A stretch of 64,000 nucleotides of DNA from Kolteria novifilia (GCA_007748055.1 CP036279.1:5270001-5334000), one strand, 5' to 3'. Shown: positions 36,683 to 46,611, counted from the first letter of the stretch. Numbers and translations: made by a program. Notes: generated by a model not told the origin, from the sequence alone.

Positions 36683-38248
36683 TTACTTCGCTCGCTTCGT
36701 CTCCGATGCGGGTTTGCCGGCGCCGACCGACTCGTCGTAGAAGCGAGCGAGGTCCTTCTTGAGCTTCTTCAGCGACGGTTCATGAACGTACATCATGTGC
36801 CCGGCCTCGTAGGTCTCGATCACGAAGTTCTCGCGAAGCTCCTTCGGGAGACCGAGATGGCCCAGGGAGTGCTTCATCCCCAGGACCGGAGTCGCCAGAT
36901 CGAAGTAGCCGCACGCGGCGAAGACCTTGAGCGACGGGTTCTTCGCGATCGCGGTCGCCAGCGCGTCGGTCGCGGCGACGTAGCGGTTGCGGAAGTCGTC
37001 GTAGTTCCACGCCAACGGCTTGATGACTTCGTAGGGAATCTCCTGGTCGACCTTGAGTTGGGAACGAAGGTAGTCCTTGATCGTCGACGAAAAGGCTCCG
37101 AAGATCGCCGAGGCGCTCGGGTCGTAGTGCCCAAGCGAACCGCTGCCGCGCGTGCCGACAAAGCGGCTGTCGAATCGACCGACCGTCTTTCCCTTCTCCC
37201 GCAGGAGCTCTCGACCGAACTGGTACATCGGCAAGCGAAGATTCGCCTCGTCGATCGTCTCGGAGTCGATGCCCGTCAGCCGGGACATCTTCGCGATGAT
37301 CGACTCGCGATCCTTCTCCGAGAGCGCATCCCCCTTCAGTAGTGCCAACGCGTAGTCATTGAGCGCGAACTCCTCGGCTTCGGCGACGGCCTTGGGAAGA
37401 CTCGCTTGCAATTTGTCATCGAGTTGGCCATGAAACCAAGCCGTCGCGGTGTACGACGGAAAGAAGGTGACGTAGGGAAGATCGTTCGTCGCCCCAAAGA
37501 GGATCGTCTGGAAGTCGAGCACCGCCGAGATCAGGACGATGCCGTTCATCTCCATGTGAAAGCGATCTTGCAGGTACTCGGCGAGGCCCGCCACGCGCAG
37601 TCCGCCGTAACTCTCTCCGAGGAGGAACTTCGGCGATAGCCAACGGTTGTTCCGGGTCGTGTAGAGCCGGATGAACTCGCCGACCGACTGCAAGTCTTCG
37701 CGGTAGCCGTGAAACTGTTGCCGCTTCTCCCCTTCCTCGGGCCGGCTGAACCCCGTGCTGACCGGATCGACGAAGACGAGGTCGGACTTGTCCAGCAGCG
37801 AGTAGGGATTCTCGACCAGTTCGTAGGGAGGCGCCGTCGGCCGCGGTTCGGCGTTCAGCTTCACCCGCACCGGCGCCAGCATGCCCAGATGCAGCCAAAC
37901 CGACGAGGAGCCCGGCCCCCCGTTGAAACAGAAGGTCAACGGCCGTTGCCGGTCCTCGCCCGCCCCTTTCTTCGCATCCTTGGTGTAGGCGATGAAGAAG
38001 ATCGACGCCTTCTTCTTGTCGTCCCCTCCCTTGATGGGCAACGAACCGGCGGTGACGGTGTAAGCGATCTCCCGGCCCGCGATCGTCGCGCGATGCTTGG
38101 TGACCGAGAGGTCCTCCTTCTGGGTCGTCTCCGGTTTCTTCGGTTTGGGAGACTTCTTCTCCTTGGTCTCTTCCGCCGCCTGGAGGCCCGGAAGGTTAAG
38201 TCCAATCATCATCAACAGCCAGAGAGCCAGTCGAACGCGTGCGTTCAC
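36683..38248 (-). CDS. Exported S10-type serine carboxypeptidase
   Basis: 521 aa from a GTG at 38248 with CGAGG 7 nt upstream, giving a signal peptide (VRLALWLLMMIGLNLPGLQA); the frame reaches 38344 but those residues do not fit. A Lys/Pro-rich linker follows. Oxyanion region FNGGPGSSS (108-116); nucleophile Ser213 in GESYGG; catalytic Asp likely in GYFDLATP and His in YEAGHMMY near the C-terminus. S10 enzymes remove C-terminal residues at acidic pH; the protein probably acts in the periplasm. Divergent from the DUF1549 operon. Confidence 0.88.
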   Translation of the reverse strand: MNARVRLALWLLMMIGLNLPGLQAAEETKEKKSPKPKKPETTQKEDLSVTKHRATIAGREIAYTVTAGSLPIKGGDDKKKASIFFIAYTKDAKKGAGEDRQRPLTFCFNGGPGSSSVWLHLGMLAPVRVKLNAEPRPTAPPYELVENPYSLLDKSDLVFVDPVSTGFSRPEEGEKRQQFHGYREDLQSVGEFIRLYTTRNNRWLSPKFLLGESYGGLRVAGLAEYLQDRFHMEMNGIVLISAVLDFQTILFGATNDLPYVTFFPSYTATAWFHGQLDDKLQASLPKAVAEAEEFALNDYALALLKGDALSEKDRESIIAKMSRLTGIDSETIDEANLRLPMYQFGRELLREKGKTVGRFDSRFVGTRGSGSLGHYDPSASAIFGAFSSTIKDYLRSQLKVDQEIPYEVIKPLAWNYDDFRNRYVAATDALATAIAKNPSLKVFAACGYFDLATPVLGMKHSLGHLGLPKELRENFVIETYEAGHMMYVHEPSLKKLKKDLARFYDESVGAGKPASETKRAK

Positions 38249-38761
38249 GTCGGTACCTCGTTCGTCAGTTGGGATGGGGGCGAACCTCCATCGGCGAGGG
38301 TCAAACATCCCACGCTTCGAAATCGTTCGCTCCGTCAGCCCCAAGATCGGGAAATGGTCGGCGAAGAGTTACATGCCTGGGGAACGTTTTAGCGGTTCGT
38401 TCCCCCAGTCAAGAGAGGGACGAGCAATCACCTGGCAGCGGCACGGTTCGCGGCTCGCCCACTGGCTCGCGCGTCGGGCGAAACTCGCCGAGCGATGATT
38501 CCGTTCGATGGCCTTCTGAAAGAATGGATGATTGCGTCACGAAGTGGGCCTGTTAGACTACACGAACCGACAGGCCCATCGACAATACTTGCGGATGCGT
38601 TCGGAGGGAACTTCTCTTCCCGCGGACACGTCCAAACAAGCGACCATGTCCATTTCGTTGAACGAGGGCGACGTCGGGATCCGAGGCCTTCTGTTGAAGC
38701 CACTCGCGTTGGTCGAGCGCTTTCGTGTTCTCGTTCAGCATTAGCTCATGGGGAGACACCC
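38249..38761. other. Divergent intergenic region
   Basis: 513 bp between the S10 peptidase gene and the DUF1549 gene. Open frames here show no recognisable product. It holds the candidate promoter at 38532-38559; no repeats stand out. Confidence 0.4.
38532..38559 (+). promoter_or_regulatory. Possible promoter of the DUF1549-DUF1501 operon
   Basis: TTGCGT, 16-bp spacer, TAGACT, about 200 bp before the DUF1549 start. Moderate match to a sigma-70 type promoter, judged by eye. Confidence 0.3.
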
Positions 38762-40348
38762 ATGTCGGCAAGACGACACCTCCTTCAACGGTCGTTGGCA
38801 CTGACGGCCCTGATGCTCACTTCGGCCCTTCCCGCGTTCGCCGAGGTCCAGAAGGTTCGTTCCGATGCCGCGGACGCGCAGCGGCTAAGCGAAGAAATCG
38901 ACGAGCATATCGCCTCCCTTTGGGAAGAGACGAAGGCCGTTCCTTCCGAGCCGGCCGACGACGCCGAGTTCCTGCGCCGCGTCCACCTACACGTGGGCGG
39001 TTGCATCCCGTCGATCTCCGAGGTCCGCACGTTTCTCGCCGACCGGAGCCCAGGCAAGCGAGCGCGCGTCGTCGAGGAACTGCTCGACGGTCCCGGCTAC
39101 GTCGCCAACTTCTCGCTCTTCTGGCGGGAAGTGATGCTTCCCGAGATCGACTCCGACTTTCAGTTTCAACGATTCCGGTTGGGCTTCGAGTTGTGGCTTC
39201 AAGAACAGCTTCGCGAGAATACCTCCTACGACGTGCTCGTCCGACGAATCCTTTCCTCCGGATCGGCTTTACCCAACCAACGGGCCCAGGGTTCCTTTCT
39301 TCCCGTGAGTTCTCCGCGTGCCTTCTATCAGGTCAAGCAGGGCAAACCCGAGAACCTCGCCGCGGCCACCGCACGCACCTTTCTCGGCGTTCGCATTGAG
39401 TGCGCCCAGTGCCACCATCATCCCTTCGACAACTGGAAACAGGATCAGTTCTGGTCCCTCGCCGCCTTCTTCGGCGGTTCGTCGACCAAGGACGGCGAGC
39501 GCAAGATCGCGATTCCCGAGACCAAACGCGAAGTGGTCGCCCTCTATCTCGACGGCAGTGCACCCGAGTGGAGCGAGCAGACCGATCCACGACTGACGTT
39601 GGCCGACTGGGTCACCTCCCACGAGAACCCCTACTTCGCCCGCGCCGCCGTCAACCGGCTCTGGGGGCACTTCTTTGGCGTCGGCATCGTCGATCCCGTC
39701 GACGACTTCTCCGACCTGCATCCGCCCAGTCATCCGGAGATACTCGATCGGCTCGCCGAGGAATTCGTCGCCCACGACTACGATCTGAAGTTTCTGATCC
39801 GGGCCATCACCTCGAGCAAGACTTATCAGCTCTCCAGCCGCCGTACCGATCCGTCACAGGACGATCTACGTATCCTGGCTCGGATGCCGATCCAAGGGCT
39901 CACCGCCGATCAGATTTATGACAGCCTCTCTCAAGCCACCGGGATGCGGCAAGCTGTTCTTCCCCGAAACGTCGTCTTCTTTGGCGGAGTCGACGGCAGG
40001 CGCACGTCGTTTCGCGCGGCCTTCGCCAATGCCAGCGACGCCAAGACCGAGCGGGAGTCGACGATCCTGCAAGCCCTCGCCCTCATGAACGGGCCGTTCA
40101 CCACACTCGCCACCGATCTCCGCAATAGCCAGACGTTGACGGCCGTGATTCAGTCCCCCTTCTTCACGACCAAGGAGCGGATCGAGACGCTCTACCTCGC
40201 AGCCCTCTCGCGCGAGCCCCGTCCCGACGAGCTAAGCCGACTGGTCACCTACGTCGACCAAGCGGGACCGGGAACCAATCGACAAGCGGCATTGGCGGAC
40301 ATCTTCTGGGCCCTGCTCAATAGCAGCGAGTTTCTACTCAATCACTAA
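38762..40348 (+). CDS. DUF1549/DUF1553 (planctomycete-type) exported protein
   Basis: 528 aa from ATG at 38762 (GGGGAG 6 nt upstream); the frame extends to 38495 without support. Signal peptide (about 1-27, ending ALPAFAE). The DUF1549 part (about 50-215) carries DDAEFLRRVHLHVGGCIPS. A heme-type CxxCH motif, CAQCHHHPFDNW, follows, then DUF1553 with NRLWGHFFGVGIVDPVDD and HPPSHPEILDRLAEEF. No separate cytochrome domain is seen at the N-terminus, unlike longer planctomycete relatives. Function unknown. It is the first of four genes in one direction. Confidence 0.9.
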   Translation: MSARRHLLQRSLALTALMLTSALPAFAEVQKVRSDAADAQRLSEEIDEHIASLWEETKAVPSEPADDAEFLRRVHLHVGGCIPSISEVRTFLADRSPGKRARVVEELLDGPGYVANFSLFWREVMLPEIDSDFQFQRFRLGFELWLQEQLRENTSYDVLVRRILSSGSALPNQRAQGSFLPVSSPRAFYQVKQGKPENLAAATARTFLGVRIECAQCHHHPFDNWKQDQFWSLAAFFGGSSTKDGERKIAIPETKREVVALYLDGSAPEWSEQTDPRLTLADWVTSHENPYFARAAVNRLWGHFFGVGIVDPVDDFSDLHPPSHPEILDRLAEEFVAHDYDLKFLIRAITSSKTYQLSSRRTDPSQDDLRILARMPIQGLTADQIYDSLSQATGMRQAVLPRNVVFFGGVDGRRTSFRAAFANASDAKTERESTILQALALMNGPFTTLATDLRNSQTLTAVIQSPFFTTKERIETLYLAALSREPRPDELSRLVTYVDQAGPGTNRQAALADIFWALLNSSEFLLNH

Positions 40349-40403
40349 GACCGCGCCGGCCGGGAGACACCCTCGGACCGCGATCACGTTGGAGAGCACC
40401 ACG

Positions 40404-41765
40404 ATGTCAAGAAGTCTCGCACGACGGACCCGACGAGGGGACCTCACCCGGCGCGAGTGGCTGAGTTTTTGCGCCGCGGGGACGCTGGGGGCATCGATGT
40501 CTGGCTGGCTTCCGGCGCTCGCGGCCGACGGCTCGCACCATCCCGATCGCAAGCGGGCGTGCATCTTGTTGTGGATGTCGGGCGGCGCCAGTCAGACCGA
40601 CACGTTTGACATGAAACCGGGGCATGCCAACGGTGGGCCTTTCAAGGAGGTCGCCACCTCCGCCACAGGATTGCGGTTCAGCGAGCACTTGCCGCATCTG
40701 GCCAAGATGGCCGAGCACCTCGTCCCGATTCGCTCGATGAAGACCAAGGAGGGCGATCACCTGCGGGCGAGCCAGGTGATGAAGACCGGCTATCCCGCGC
40801 AGGGGCCGATCTCCTACCCGACGATGGGCTCGCTGCTGAGTAAGGAACTCGCCTCGCCCGAGGTCGACCTGCCGAGCTTTGTCAGCATCGCCCCCAATCA
40901 GTTCTTGGGATCGACGGCCAACAGCCCGGGATTCCTCGGCCCCAAGCATGCGCCCCTCGTCGTCGGCAACGGCGTGCCGATGGTGCAAAATCAGTTCAAC
41001 GACGCGATGCTCAAGGTGCAGAATCTCGACGCTCCTCGTGGCGTCGACTTGGTTCGAGCGAACGCTCGGCTCGGACTGCTCGATCACCTCGAGGAAGATT
41101 TCGCCTCGGTTCGCCCCGGCATCCCGACCAACAGTCACCGCACCGCCTACGAACAAGCGGTGCGCATGATGCGGTCCTCGGCGATCGAAGCGTTCGACCT
41201 CGGCAACGAGACGGACCAACTCCGCGACCGCTACGGGCGGAACATCTTCGGGCAAAGTTGCCTGCTCGCCCGACGGCTCGTCGAACGCGGCGTCCCCTTC
41301 GTGGAAGTGGCGCTCAATGGTATCAACGGGTCGCAAGCCTTCGGGTGGGATACCCATCGCAACAACTTCGACATCGTCAAGAACCTGTGCGGCGTGCTCG
41401 ATCCGGCATGGGCCACGCTCATCAACGATCTGAAGACGCACGACCTCCTCGACTCGACGCTCGTCGTCTGGATGGGCGAGTTCGGACGGACGCCGATCAT
41501 CAACAACGGCAAGGGACGCGACCACTTTCCCGCGGCATGGACGACGGTGCTCGCCGGTGGTGGCGTTCGCGGCGGACAGGCCTACGGCAAGACGAGCAAG
41601 GATGGTGGCGGCGTCGTCGAGAACCCCGTCAGCGAAGCCGACCTCATCGCCACCATCTGCCACGCTCTCGGCATCGATCCGATGGACCAGAACATGTCCA
41701 ACGTCGGTCGCCCCATCCGCATCGCCGATCCCGACGCCAAACCGATCGAGGAGATCCTGTCGTGA
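40404..41765 (+). CDS. DUF1501 domain-containing exported protein
   Basis: 453 aa from ATG at 40404 (GGAGAG 7 nt upstream). Tat-like N-terminus: an RR pair in TRRGDLTRREWL followed by LSFCAAGTLGASMSGWL. DUF1501 is related to sulfatase or alkaline phosphatase folds and shows RACILLWMSGGASQTDTFDMKP, FVEVALNGINGSQAFGWDTH and VWMGEFGRTP. These proteins are almost always encoded next to DUF1549/DUF1553 proteins, as here, 55 bp downstream. They presumably act together outside the cytoplasm; the substrate is unknown. Confidence 0.92.
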   Translation: MSRSLARRTRRGDLTRREWLSFCAAGTLGASMSGWLPALAADGSHHPDRKRACILLWMSGGASQTDTFDMKPGHANGGPFKEVATSATGLRFSEHLPHLAKMAEHLVPIRSMKTKEGDHLRASQVMKTGYPAQGPISYPTMGSLLSKELASPEVDLPSFVSIAPNQFLGSTANSPGFLGPKHAPLVVGNGVPMVQNQFNDAMLKVQNLDAPRGVDLVRANARLGLLDHLEEDFASVRPGIPTNSHRTAYEQAVRMMRSSAIEAFDLGNETDQLRDRYGRNIFGQSCLLARRLVERGVPFVEVALNGINGSQAFGWDTHRNNFDIVKNLCGVLDPAWATLINDLKTHDLLDSTLVVWMGEFGRTPIINNGKGRDHFPAAWTTVLAGGGVRGGQAYGKTSKDGGGVVENPVSEADLIATICHALGIDPMDQNMSNVGRPIRIADPDAKPIEEILS

Positions 41766-43516
41766 GTCCCATCCTCGTTCCCTTGTTCCTGCTTGCCATT
41801 CCCGGGGCGTCGTCCGAACCCGAGCCGGGGACGAACGTCTTCTACATCGCGTCGGATCGCCTGCTGACGATTCGCTTCGTCATCACCGACAATGGCCAAC
41901 CCTATCAGAAGCGATGGGAGACCTATCTCGACGAGCTTTTCGAAGAGCACGACGCCAACAAGGACGGAACCCTGACGGGCAAGGAAAGTGATTTCCTCCC
42001 TTCGCGCCGCCTGCTCCAAGCGGTCGGTGTGATTCCCGGCGGCTCTCAACGTTCGGCCTCGCTGTTGATGCAGCGGCCATCGATGCCCAAGACACTGACG
42101 CGGGCTCAACTCGGCCGTTACTTCGAGAGACTGGAATTTCGCCCCTTCCGCGTGGCGATCGAATCGGTCGAGCCGACGCAGCCCGCCCAGCCGACTGTCA
42201 TCAACGGGCAATTCAACCTCCCCGGCGTGGGGGAAGCGTTCTTCCGTCTGGTCGACGTCGACGGCAATCGGAAGTTATCGGAAGAGGAACTTCAAGGAAT
42301 CGCCCACTCCCTGCGCAAGTTCGATCTCGACCGCGACGAGACGATCGCCATCTCGGAAATGGCACCGCAATCCCAAGTTCAACAACCGGCTCGGATTCGC
42401 CGGCGGAACCGATCGGCCTCTCTTCCCCCCTTCGCGAGCCTGGCAACTGGCATCTCCTCGCGCAGTCTCGTGACGCAGATGATGGACAGGTTCGATGGAA
42501 GTCAGAATGGCACGATCGACTATGTCCTCGACCAGAAGGAGCTTGGGCTCAGCGACGAAAGGTTCCAAGCGCTCGACAAGGATCGCGATGGACATCTCAA
42601 TCGACGGGAAGTGACGGCGTTTCTCGAGAACGCCCCGCCCGACCTCGAAGTCTCGATCCGATTGGGAAAACGTCCCGACGAGGTGCCCCTAATGGGATTT
42701 CACTCGGAGGACGAGTTGGCGCGGTCCGTTGACGTCTCGGAGACCGAGACGCGCGGAACGTTCAACATCGGCAGCGTCGAGATCGTGGTGGAACTTCAAT
42801 CGCTCGGCATGCTCGAATCCTCTCCCGAGTCGAAAGCGACCCGCATCAAGTTGGAGCTCGAAAGCACCTTCAAGCAAGCCGACAACGACAGCAACGGCTA
42901 CATCGACGTCCGAGAGGCCCGCGGCCTGGGCAAGTTCGGACCGCTCTTTCGCGAACTCGACACCGATCGCGATCGCAAGCTGTTCGCCGAGGAGTTCCTC
43001 GCGGGAGCGACGCCCGCGATGTCGATCGCAGCGCACAACCTCGTCTTGACGATCTCCGGGGGTGGGCTCGACTTCTTCCGGCTCCTCGACACGACGGCCG
43101 ACTCGCGCATCACGAGGCGTGAGCTGGGTGCCGTGGCCAGTCGAGCATCGCGTTGGGATCGCAACAACGACGGACAGGTCTCGGCCGACGAGATTCCGAA
43201 ACAATTCCAAGCGACCATCGGTCTGGTCCACACTGGTCCATCCGTCCCAGCCAATGCCGTCCGGGGGGTGACCGTGGGCGGCATGAGTCGGCCGCAATCG
43301 GCGGCGTCCGGCCCCACCTGGTTTCGCAAGATGGACCGCAACGGCGACGGCGATGTCTCGCGCCGAGAGTTCCTTGGCGGCGAAGAGGACTTTCGCCGAC
43401 TCGACCGCGATGGAGACAACCTTCTCAACGGGGAAGAAGCGACCGCCGAACCCGACGCGGCCCCCGACCCGCTCACCACCCTCAACGATCTCTTCAACAG
43501 CCTGTTCGTCAATTAG
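41762..43516 (+). CDS. Exported EF-hand repeat protein
   Basis: 584 aa from a GTG that overlaps the DUF1501 stop (GTGA), so it is translationally coupled. A short signal peptide (SPILVPLFLLAIPGASSE) is followed by about eleven EF-hand-like loops, for example DANKDGTLTGKE, DVDGNRKLSEEE, DKDRDGHLNRRE, DNDSNGYIDVRE, DRNNDGQVSADE and DRNGDGDVSRRE. Several keep the Asp-x-Asp/Asn-x-Asp/Asn-Gly pattern for calcium; others (DTTADSRITRRE) are degenerate. It could be a calcium-dependent scaffold for its operon partners; this is inference. Confidence 0.87.
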   Translation: MSPILVPLFLLAIPGASSEPEPGTNVFYIASDRLLTIRFVITDNGQPYQKRWETYLDELFEEHDANKDGTLTGKESDFLPSRRLLQAVGVIPGGSQRSASLLMQRPSMPKTLTRAQLGRYFERLEFRPFRVAIESVEPTQPAQPTVINGQFNLPGVGEAFFRLVDVDGNRKLSEEELQGIAHSLRKFDLDRDETIAISEMAPQSQVQQPARIRRRNRSASLPPFASLATGISSRSLVTQMMDRFDGSQNGTIDYVLDQKELGLSDERFQALDKDRDGHLNRREVTAFLENAPPDLEVSIRLGKRPDEVPLMGFHSEDELARSVDVSETETRGTFNIGSVEIVVELQSLGMLESSPESKATRIKLELESTFKQADNDSNGYIDVREARGLGKFGPLFRELDTDRDRKLFAEEFLAGATPAMSIAAHNLVLTISGGGLDFFRLLDTTADSRITRRELGAVASRASRWDRNNDGQVSADEIPKQFQATIGLVHTGPSVPANAVRGVTVGGMSRPQSAASGPTWFRKMDRNGDGDVSRREFLGGEEDFRRLDRDGDNLLNGEEATAEPDAAPDPLTTLNDLFNSLFVN

Positions 43517-43559
43517 CTAGTAGGGAAACGATTCGATGTCCAACCTTGGAAGGAGCATC

Positions 43560-44534
43560 ATGGTGACACGAGATGGTCATTGCTCGCCTGGTGGCTGGCT
43601 GCCGCTGCTGGCCGTCGGGATGGCGCTCGTCGTGACGGGAAGCCCTCTTGCCCAAGAGAAGAGAGAGACTCCCACGACCCTCATCCATCTCACCGATCCG
43701 GATGGCTCCGATCCGAAACCGCTCGCCGACCTGCCGGAGTTCCGCTTTCAGGGCTCGCCCGCGTGGTCACGGGACGGCACGCGCGTCGCGTTCGACGCCT
43801 GGCAGCCGCAGTACGGCGAAACCAACAGCGACTCGCAAATCGTCATCGTCGATGCCAATGGGAAGAACCCGCGTGTCCTGATCGACGGGGCGATGCCCAG
43901 CTTTTCGCCGCGTGGCAAGCGGATCGCCTTTTCGCGATATTCGCCCAACCGGGGCGTCTGGGTCATGAACGCCGAGGATCCTGAGAAGGAACTCGTTCTC
44001 TTGGACGAATCGGGCTGGAGCGCCGACTGGTCACCCGACGGCAAGAGCATCGCGTACACGAAATACGGCAGCAGCGGGGCGAACATCATCGTCTTCGATC
44101 TCGTCGAGGGGGACCGCCGCTTTCTCTTCGACGAAGCCCAGTCGCCCTACCGGGGAATCTACTGGAACATCTGCTGGTCACCCGACAGCAAGCGGATTGT
44201 CTACCGGGCGATTGGCCAAGACGGCCAGCAGGAGATCGGCGTTGTCAACGCGGAGTCACCGAGTCAGGACTATGTCACGCTGCTCAAGGGGAAGGCCGCC
44301 AGCGGCATGGGCTGGAGCCCCGACGGGAAGCGCGTCCTCGTGAGTCGCCGTGATCCGGAGCGGAAGGTGACGCAACTCTACTCGCTCGACGCCGACAAGC
44401 CATCGGCGCCGGAGCGACTGAAAGGCCAAGACCCCGAGGCCCATCTCACCGATTTCGCCTTCGCCCCCGACGGAAAGAGTCTCGCGGTGAGCGTCCGCAA
44501 GCCGGCGCCGGCGAAGGACAAGGCGAAGAAGTAG
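43560..44534 (+). CDS. Exported TolB-like beta-propeller protein
   Basis: 324 aa from ATG at 43560 (AGGAG close upstream); an ATG at 43536 in frame lacks a site. Signal peptide (about 10-32, ending SPLAQE). Repeated WD40-like PD40 units are visible: GSPAWSRDGTRVAFDAW, MPSFSPRGKRIAFSRY, WSADWSPDGKSIAYTKY, NICWSPDSKRIVYRA, GMGWSPDGKRVLVSRR and FAFAPDGKSLAVSV, about six blades. Such propellers bind partner proteins or peptides in the periplasm. It is the last gene of the DUF1549-DUF1501-EF-hand run; the Lys/Ala tail is short. Confidence 0.85.
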   Translation: MVTRDGHCSPGGWLPLLAVGMALVVTGSPLAQEKRETPTTLIHLTDPDGSDPKPLADLPEFRFQGSPAWSRDGTRVAFDAWQPQYGETNSDSQIVIVDANGKNPRVLIDGAMPSFSPRGKRIAFSRYSPNRGVWVMNAEDPEKELVLLDESGWSADWSPDGKSIAYTKYGSSGANIIVFDLVEGDRRFLFDEAQSPYRGIYWNICWSPDSKRIVYRAIGQDGQQEIGVVNAESPSQDYVTLLKGKAASGMGWSPDGKRVLVSRRDPERKVTQLYSLDADKPSAPERLKGQDPEAHLTDFAFAPDGKSLAVSVRKPAPAKDKAKK

Positions 44535-44609
44535 ACGATCGAGGGCGAAACAGTTGGTCGCGGAGCGGTTCGTCGATGAGCGAGTCCGGCCACTCGCCAG
44601 TTCATCGGT

Positions 44610-46016
44610 TCAGTGCGACGTCAACGTCTTGGCGTCCTCGACATGACCCGGCTTTCGCGTGCCCTCTCCCTCACGCGCGCCGTCACCGAGGTCTTGGCGG
44701 CACTGGTCGAGCAACGACTTCAGTTGAGCGACAACGTCGGGATGCTTGGCCGCGACGTTGGTGGTCTCGCCGATGTCGTCGCGCAGGTGGTAGAGTTCGG
44801 CCGGCATCGGCTTCGCACGCATCTTATTTCCCCGGTTGACGAAGAGCTTCCAGTCACCGCTGCGAACCGCGTCGAGCTGGTCGCGGTAGTAGTAGAAGTA
44901 GGCCTCGTGCGGCGTCTTCGCGCCCGGCTTGCCCGCCAAGAGTGGCCAGATGTCCTTGCCATCGATGATTCGGTCCGACGGCATCATCGCCCCGGTGAGG
45001 TCGGCGATCGTCGGCAGCAGGTCCATCGTCGTGGCCATCTCCGAGCACGTCGTCCCGGCGGGAATCTCCCCCGGCCACCACGCGATCATCGGCACCCGAT
45101 GGCCCCCTTCCCAGGTTCCCCCCTTCCCGCCACGCAGCGGCTTGTTGCTCGCTCCCCAACGGACCGCTCCCCCATTGTCGGAGGTGAAGATCACCAGCGT
45201 CCGATCGGCGATGTCGAGCTTCTCGAGCGTGTCCAAGAGGACGCCGGTCGACCAATCGATCTCCTCGACCGCGTCGCCCCAACGACCATTGGCGGACTTG
45301 CCGAGAAAGTCCTTCGACGCGGCCTGCGGCGCGTGGGGCATCGTGTGCGGAAAGTAGAGAAAGAAGGGCCCGTCCTTGCGCTCACCGATGAAGCGAACCG
45401 CTTCCTCGGTGTAGCGTTTGGTGAGTTCCCCCTGATCGGGTTCGGTCTCGATCACCTTCTCTTGCCGCATCAACGGCAGCGGCGGATAGCCCCGTTCCGG
45501 CTTCCAGAGTCCCATGTCATTCGAGAAGGGAATGCCGAAATAGGTGTCGAAGCCTTGCCGGGTCGGTAGGAACTCCGGTTGGTCGCCGAGGTGCCACTTG
45601 CCGACGCACGCGGTGGCGTAACCGAGCGGCTTGAGGAGGTCGGCGATCGTGATCTCTTCGGGGTTCAGGCCCCGTTTGTTGCCGGGAAAGAGGACCCACT
45701 TCCCCTCATCATTGAGGTGCAGTCCGACTCGTCTCGGGTAGCAGCCGGTCATCAGCGACGAGCGTGACGGCGAACAGACACCACTACTGACGTAGAAGTC
45801 GGTGAAGCGACGTCCCTGCTTCGCCATGCGATCGAGATTCGGCGTGCGGTGTTTGGTCGATCCGAACGGACCGATGTCGTTGTAGCCCAGATCGTCGCAG
45901 AAGATGATGATGACGTTCGGATGCTCTGGCGCGGCGAAGGCGACTCGCACCCCAAGGAGGAGTCCCGCCAAGACAAAGAGCACGCCCATCGCGCCGGTCC
46001 CGATCAATCGCATCAC
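44610..46016 (-). CDS. Exported type I sulfatase
   Basis: 468 aa. Signal peptide (about 1-29, ending RVAFAA). The metal site starts FCDDLGYND (about 39-47). The formylglycine motif CSPSR has Cys81, the residue that a formylglycine-generating enzyme converts; the second signature GYATACVGKWHLG is also present. It hydrolyses sulfate esters, probably of sulfated polysaccharides, in the periplasm; planctomycetes have many such genes. Convergent with the propeller gene and downstream of the ATP synthase operon, with a terminator-like hairpin between. Confidence 0.92.
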   Translation of the reverse strand: MMRLIGTGAMGVLFVLAGLLLGVRVAFAAPEHPNVIIIFCDDLGYNDIGPFGSTKHRTPNLDRMAKQGRRFTDFYVSSGVCSPSRSSLMTGCYPRRVGLHLNDEGKWVLFPGNKRGLNPEEITIADLLKPLGYATACVGKWHLGDQPEFLPTRQGFDTYFGIPFSNDMGLWKPERGYPPLPLMRQEKVIETEPDQGELTKRYTEEAVRFIGERKDGPFFLYFPHTMPHAPQAASKDFLGKSANGRWGDAVEEIDWSTGVLLDTLEKLDIADRTLVIFTSDNGGAVRWGASNKPLRGGKGGTWEGGHRVPMIAWWPGEIPAGTTCSEMATTMDLLPTIADLTGAMMPSDRIIDGKDIWPLLAGKPGAKTPHEAYFYYYRDQLDAVRSGDWKLFVNRGNKMRAKPMPAELYHLRDDIGETTNVAAKHPDVVAQLKSLLDQCRQDLGDGAREGEGTRKPGHVEDAKTLTSH

Positions 46017-46160
46017 GGATTCCCTCGATACATCTACTCCCCTTGTGCCCTTGCCATCGAACGATCATCGACGCTTGGGTTGAGAGGATGGAAGATTGCC
46101 CCCAAGGGCCCGAGTGTAGTCTCGAGCGCTCACGCAAGCAACGATCGACAGGGAGGAAAC

Positions 46161-46180
46161 GCGCCCGGACTCGCGGGCGC
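46161..46180 (-). terminator. Possible terminator of the ATP synthase operon
   Basis: On the minus strand GCGCCCG, a 6-nt loop, CGGGCGC, then GTTTCC, 25 nt after the atpC stop. The stem is strong but the T-run is short. Confidence 0.5.
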
Positions 46181-46204
46181 GGGGAAGGAGAACTCAAGCG
46201 GGAA

Positions 46205-46606
46205 TCAGTTGACCCGCTTGATGAGGCGAAGCTGGCTGCGAGCTCGCGTGAGCTCCTTGGCCTTCATGGTCATCGCCTCCTCGGTGGTGGCGACTTCGGC
46301 GTTGACTTCGGCCAAGTGCTTGTTGACGTCTTCGGCGTCGAGATCCTCGACCTTGATCGCCCGGGACGTGAGGATGGTCACGACGTTGGAGCGGACCTGA
46401 CCGAACCCGCCGTCGACGTAGTAGCGATCGGTCGTGCCGTCCTTGTCGCGGATCCGTAGCTCTCCCGGACCAAGCCGAGCGACCAACGGAGCGCGATTGG
46501 GATAGACGCCGACTTCACCATCGAAGGCGGGAAACGCGACGAACGCCGCTTCGCGCTCGAGGACAATCTTTTCGGGCGTGACAACCACGCACTGAACGCG
46601 AGCCAT
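46205..46606 (-). CDS. atpC: ATP synthase F1 subunit epsilon
   Basis: 133 aa. N-terminal beta-sandwich (VQCVVVTPEKIVLEREAAFV, FDGEVGVYPNRAPLVARLGPGELRI) and a C-terminal helical hairpin (about 88-133). It belongs to the central stalk and regulates ATP hydrolysis. Its start is 5 bp after the atpD stop; last gene of the operon. Confidence 0.95.
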   Translation of the reverse strand: MARVQCVVVTPEKIVLEREAAFVAFPAFDGEVGVYPNRAPLVARLGPGELRIRDKDGTTDRYYVDGGFGQVRSNVVTILTSRAIKVEDLDAEDVNKHLAEVNAEVATTEEAMTMKAKELTRARSQLRLIKRVN

Positions 46607-46611
46607 GCCGC

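Noticed and set aside
41258-41761. 168-codon upstream extension of the EF-hand protein
   Set aside because: It overlaps the DUF1501 gene in another frame and is Arg-rich; the GTG in the GTGA overlap gives a signal peptide at once.
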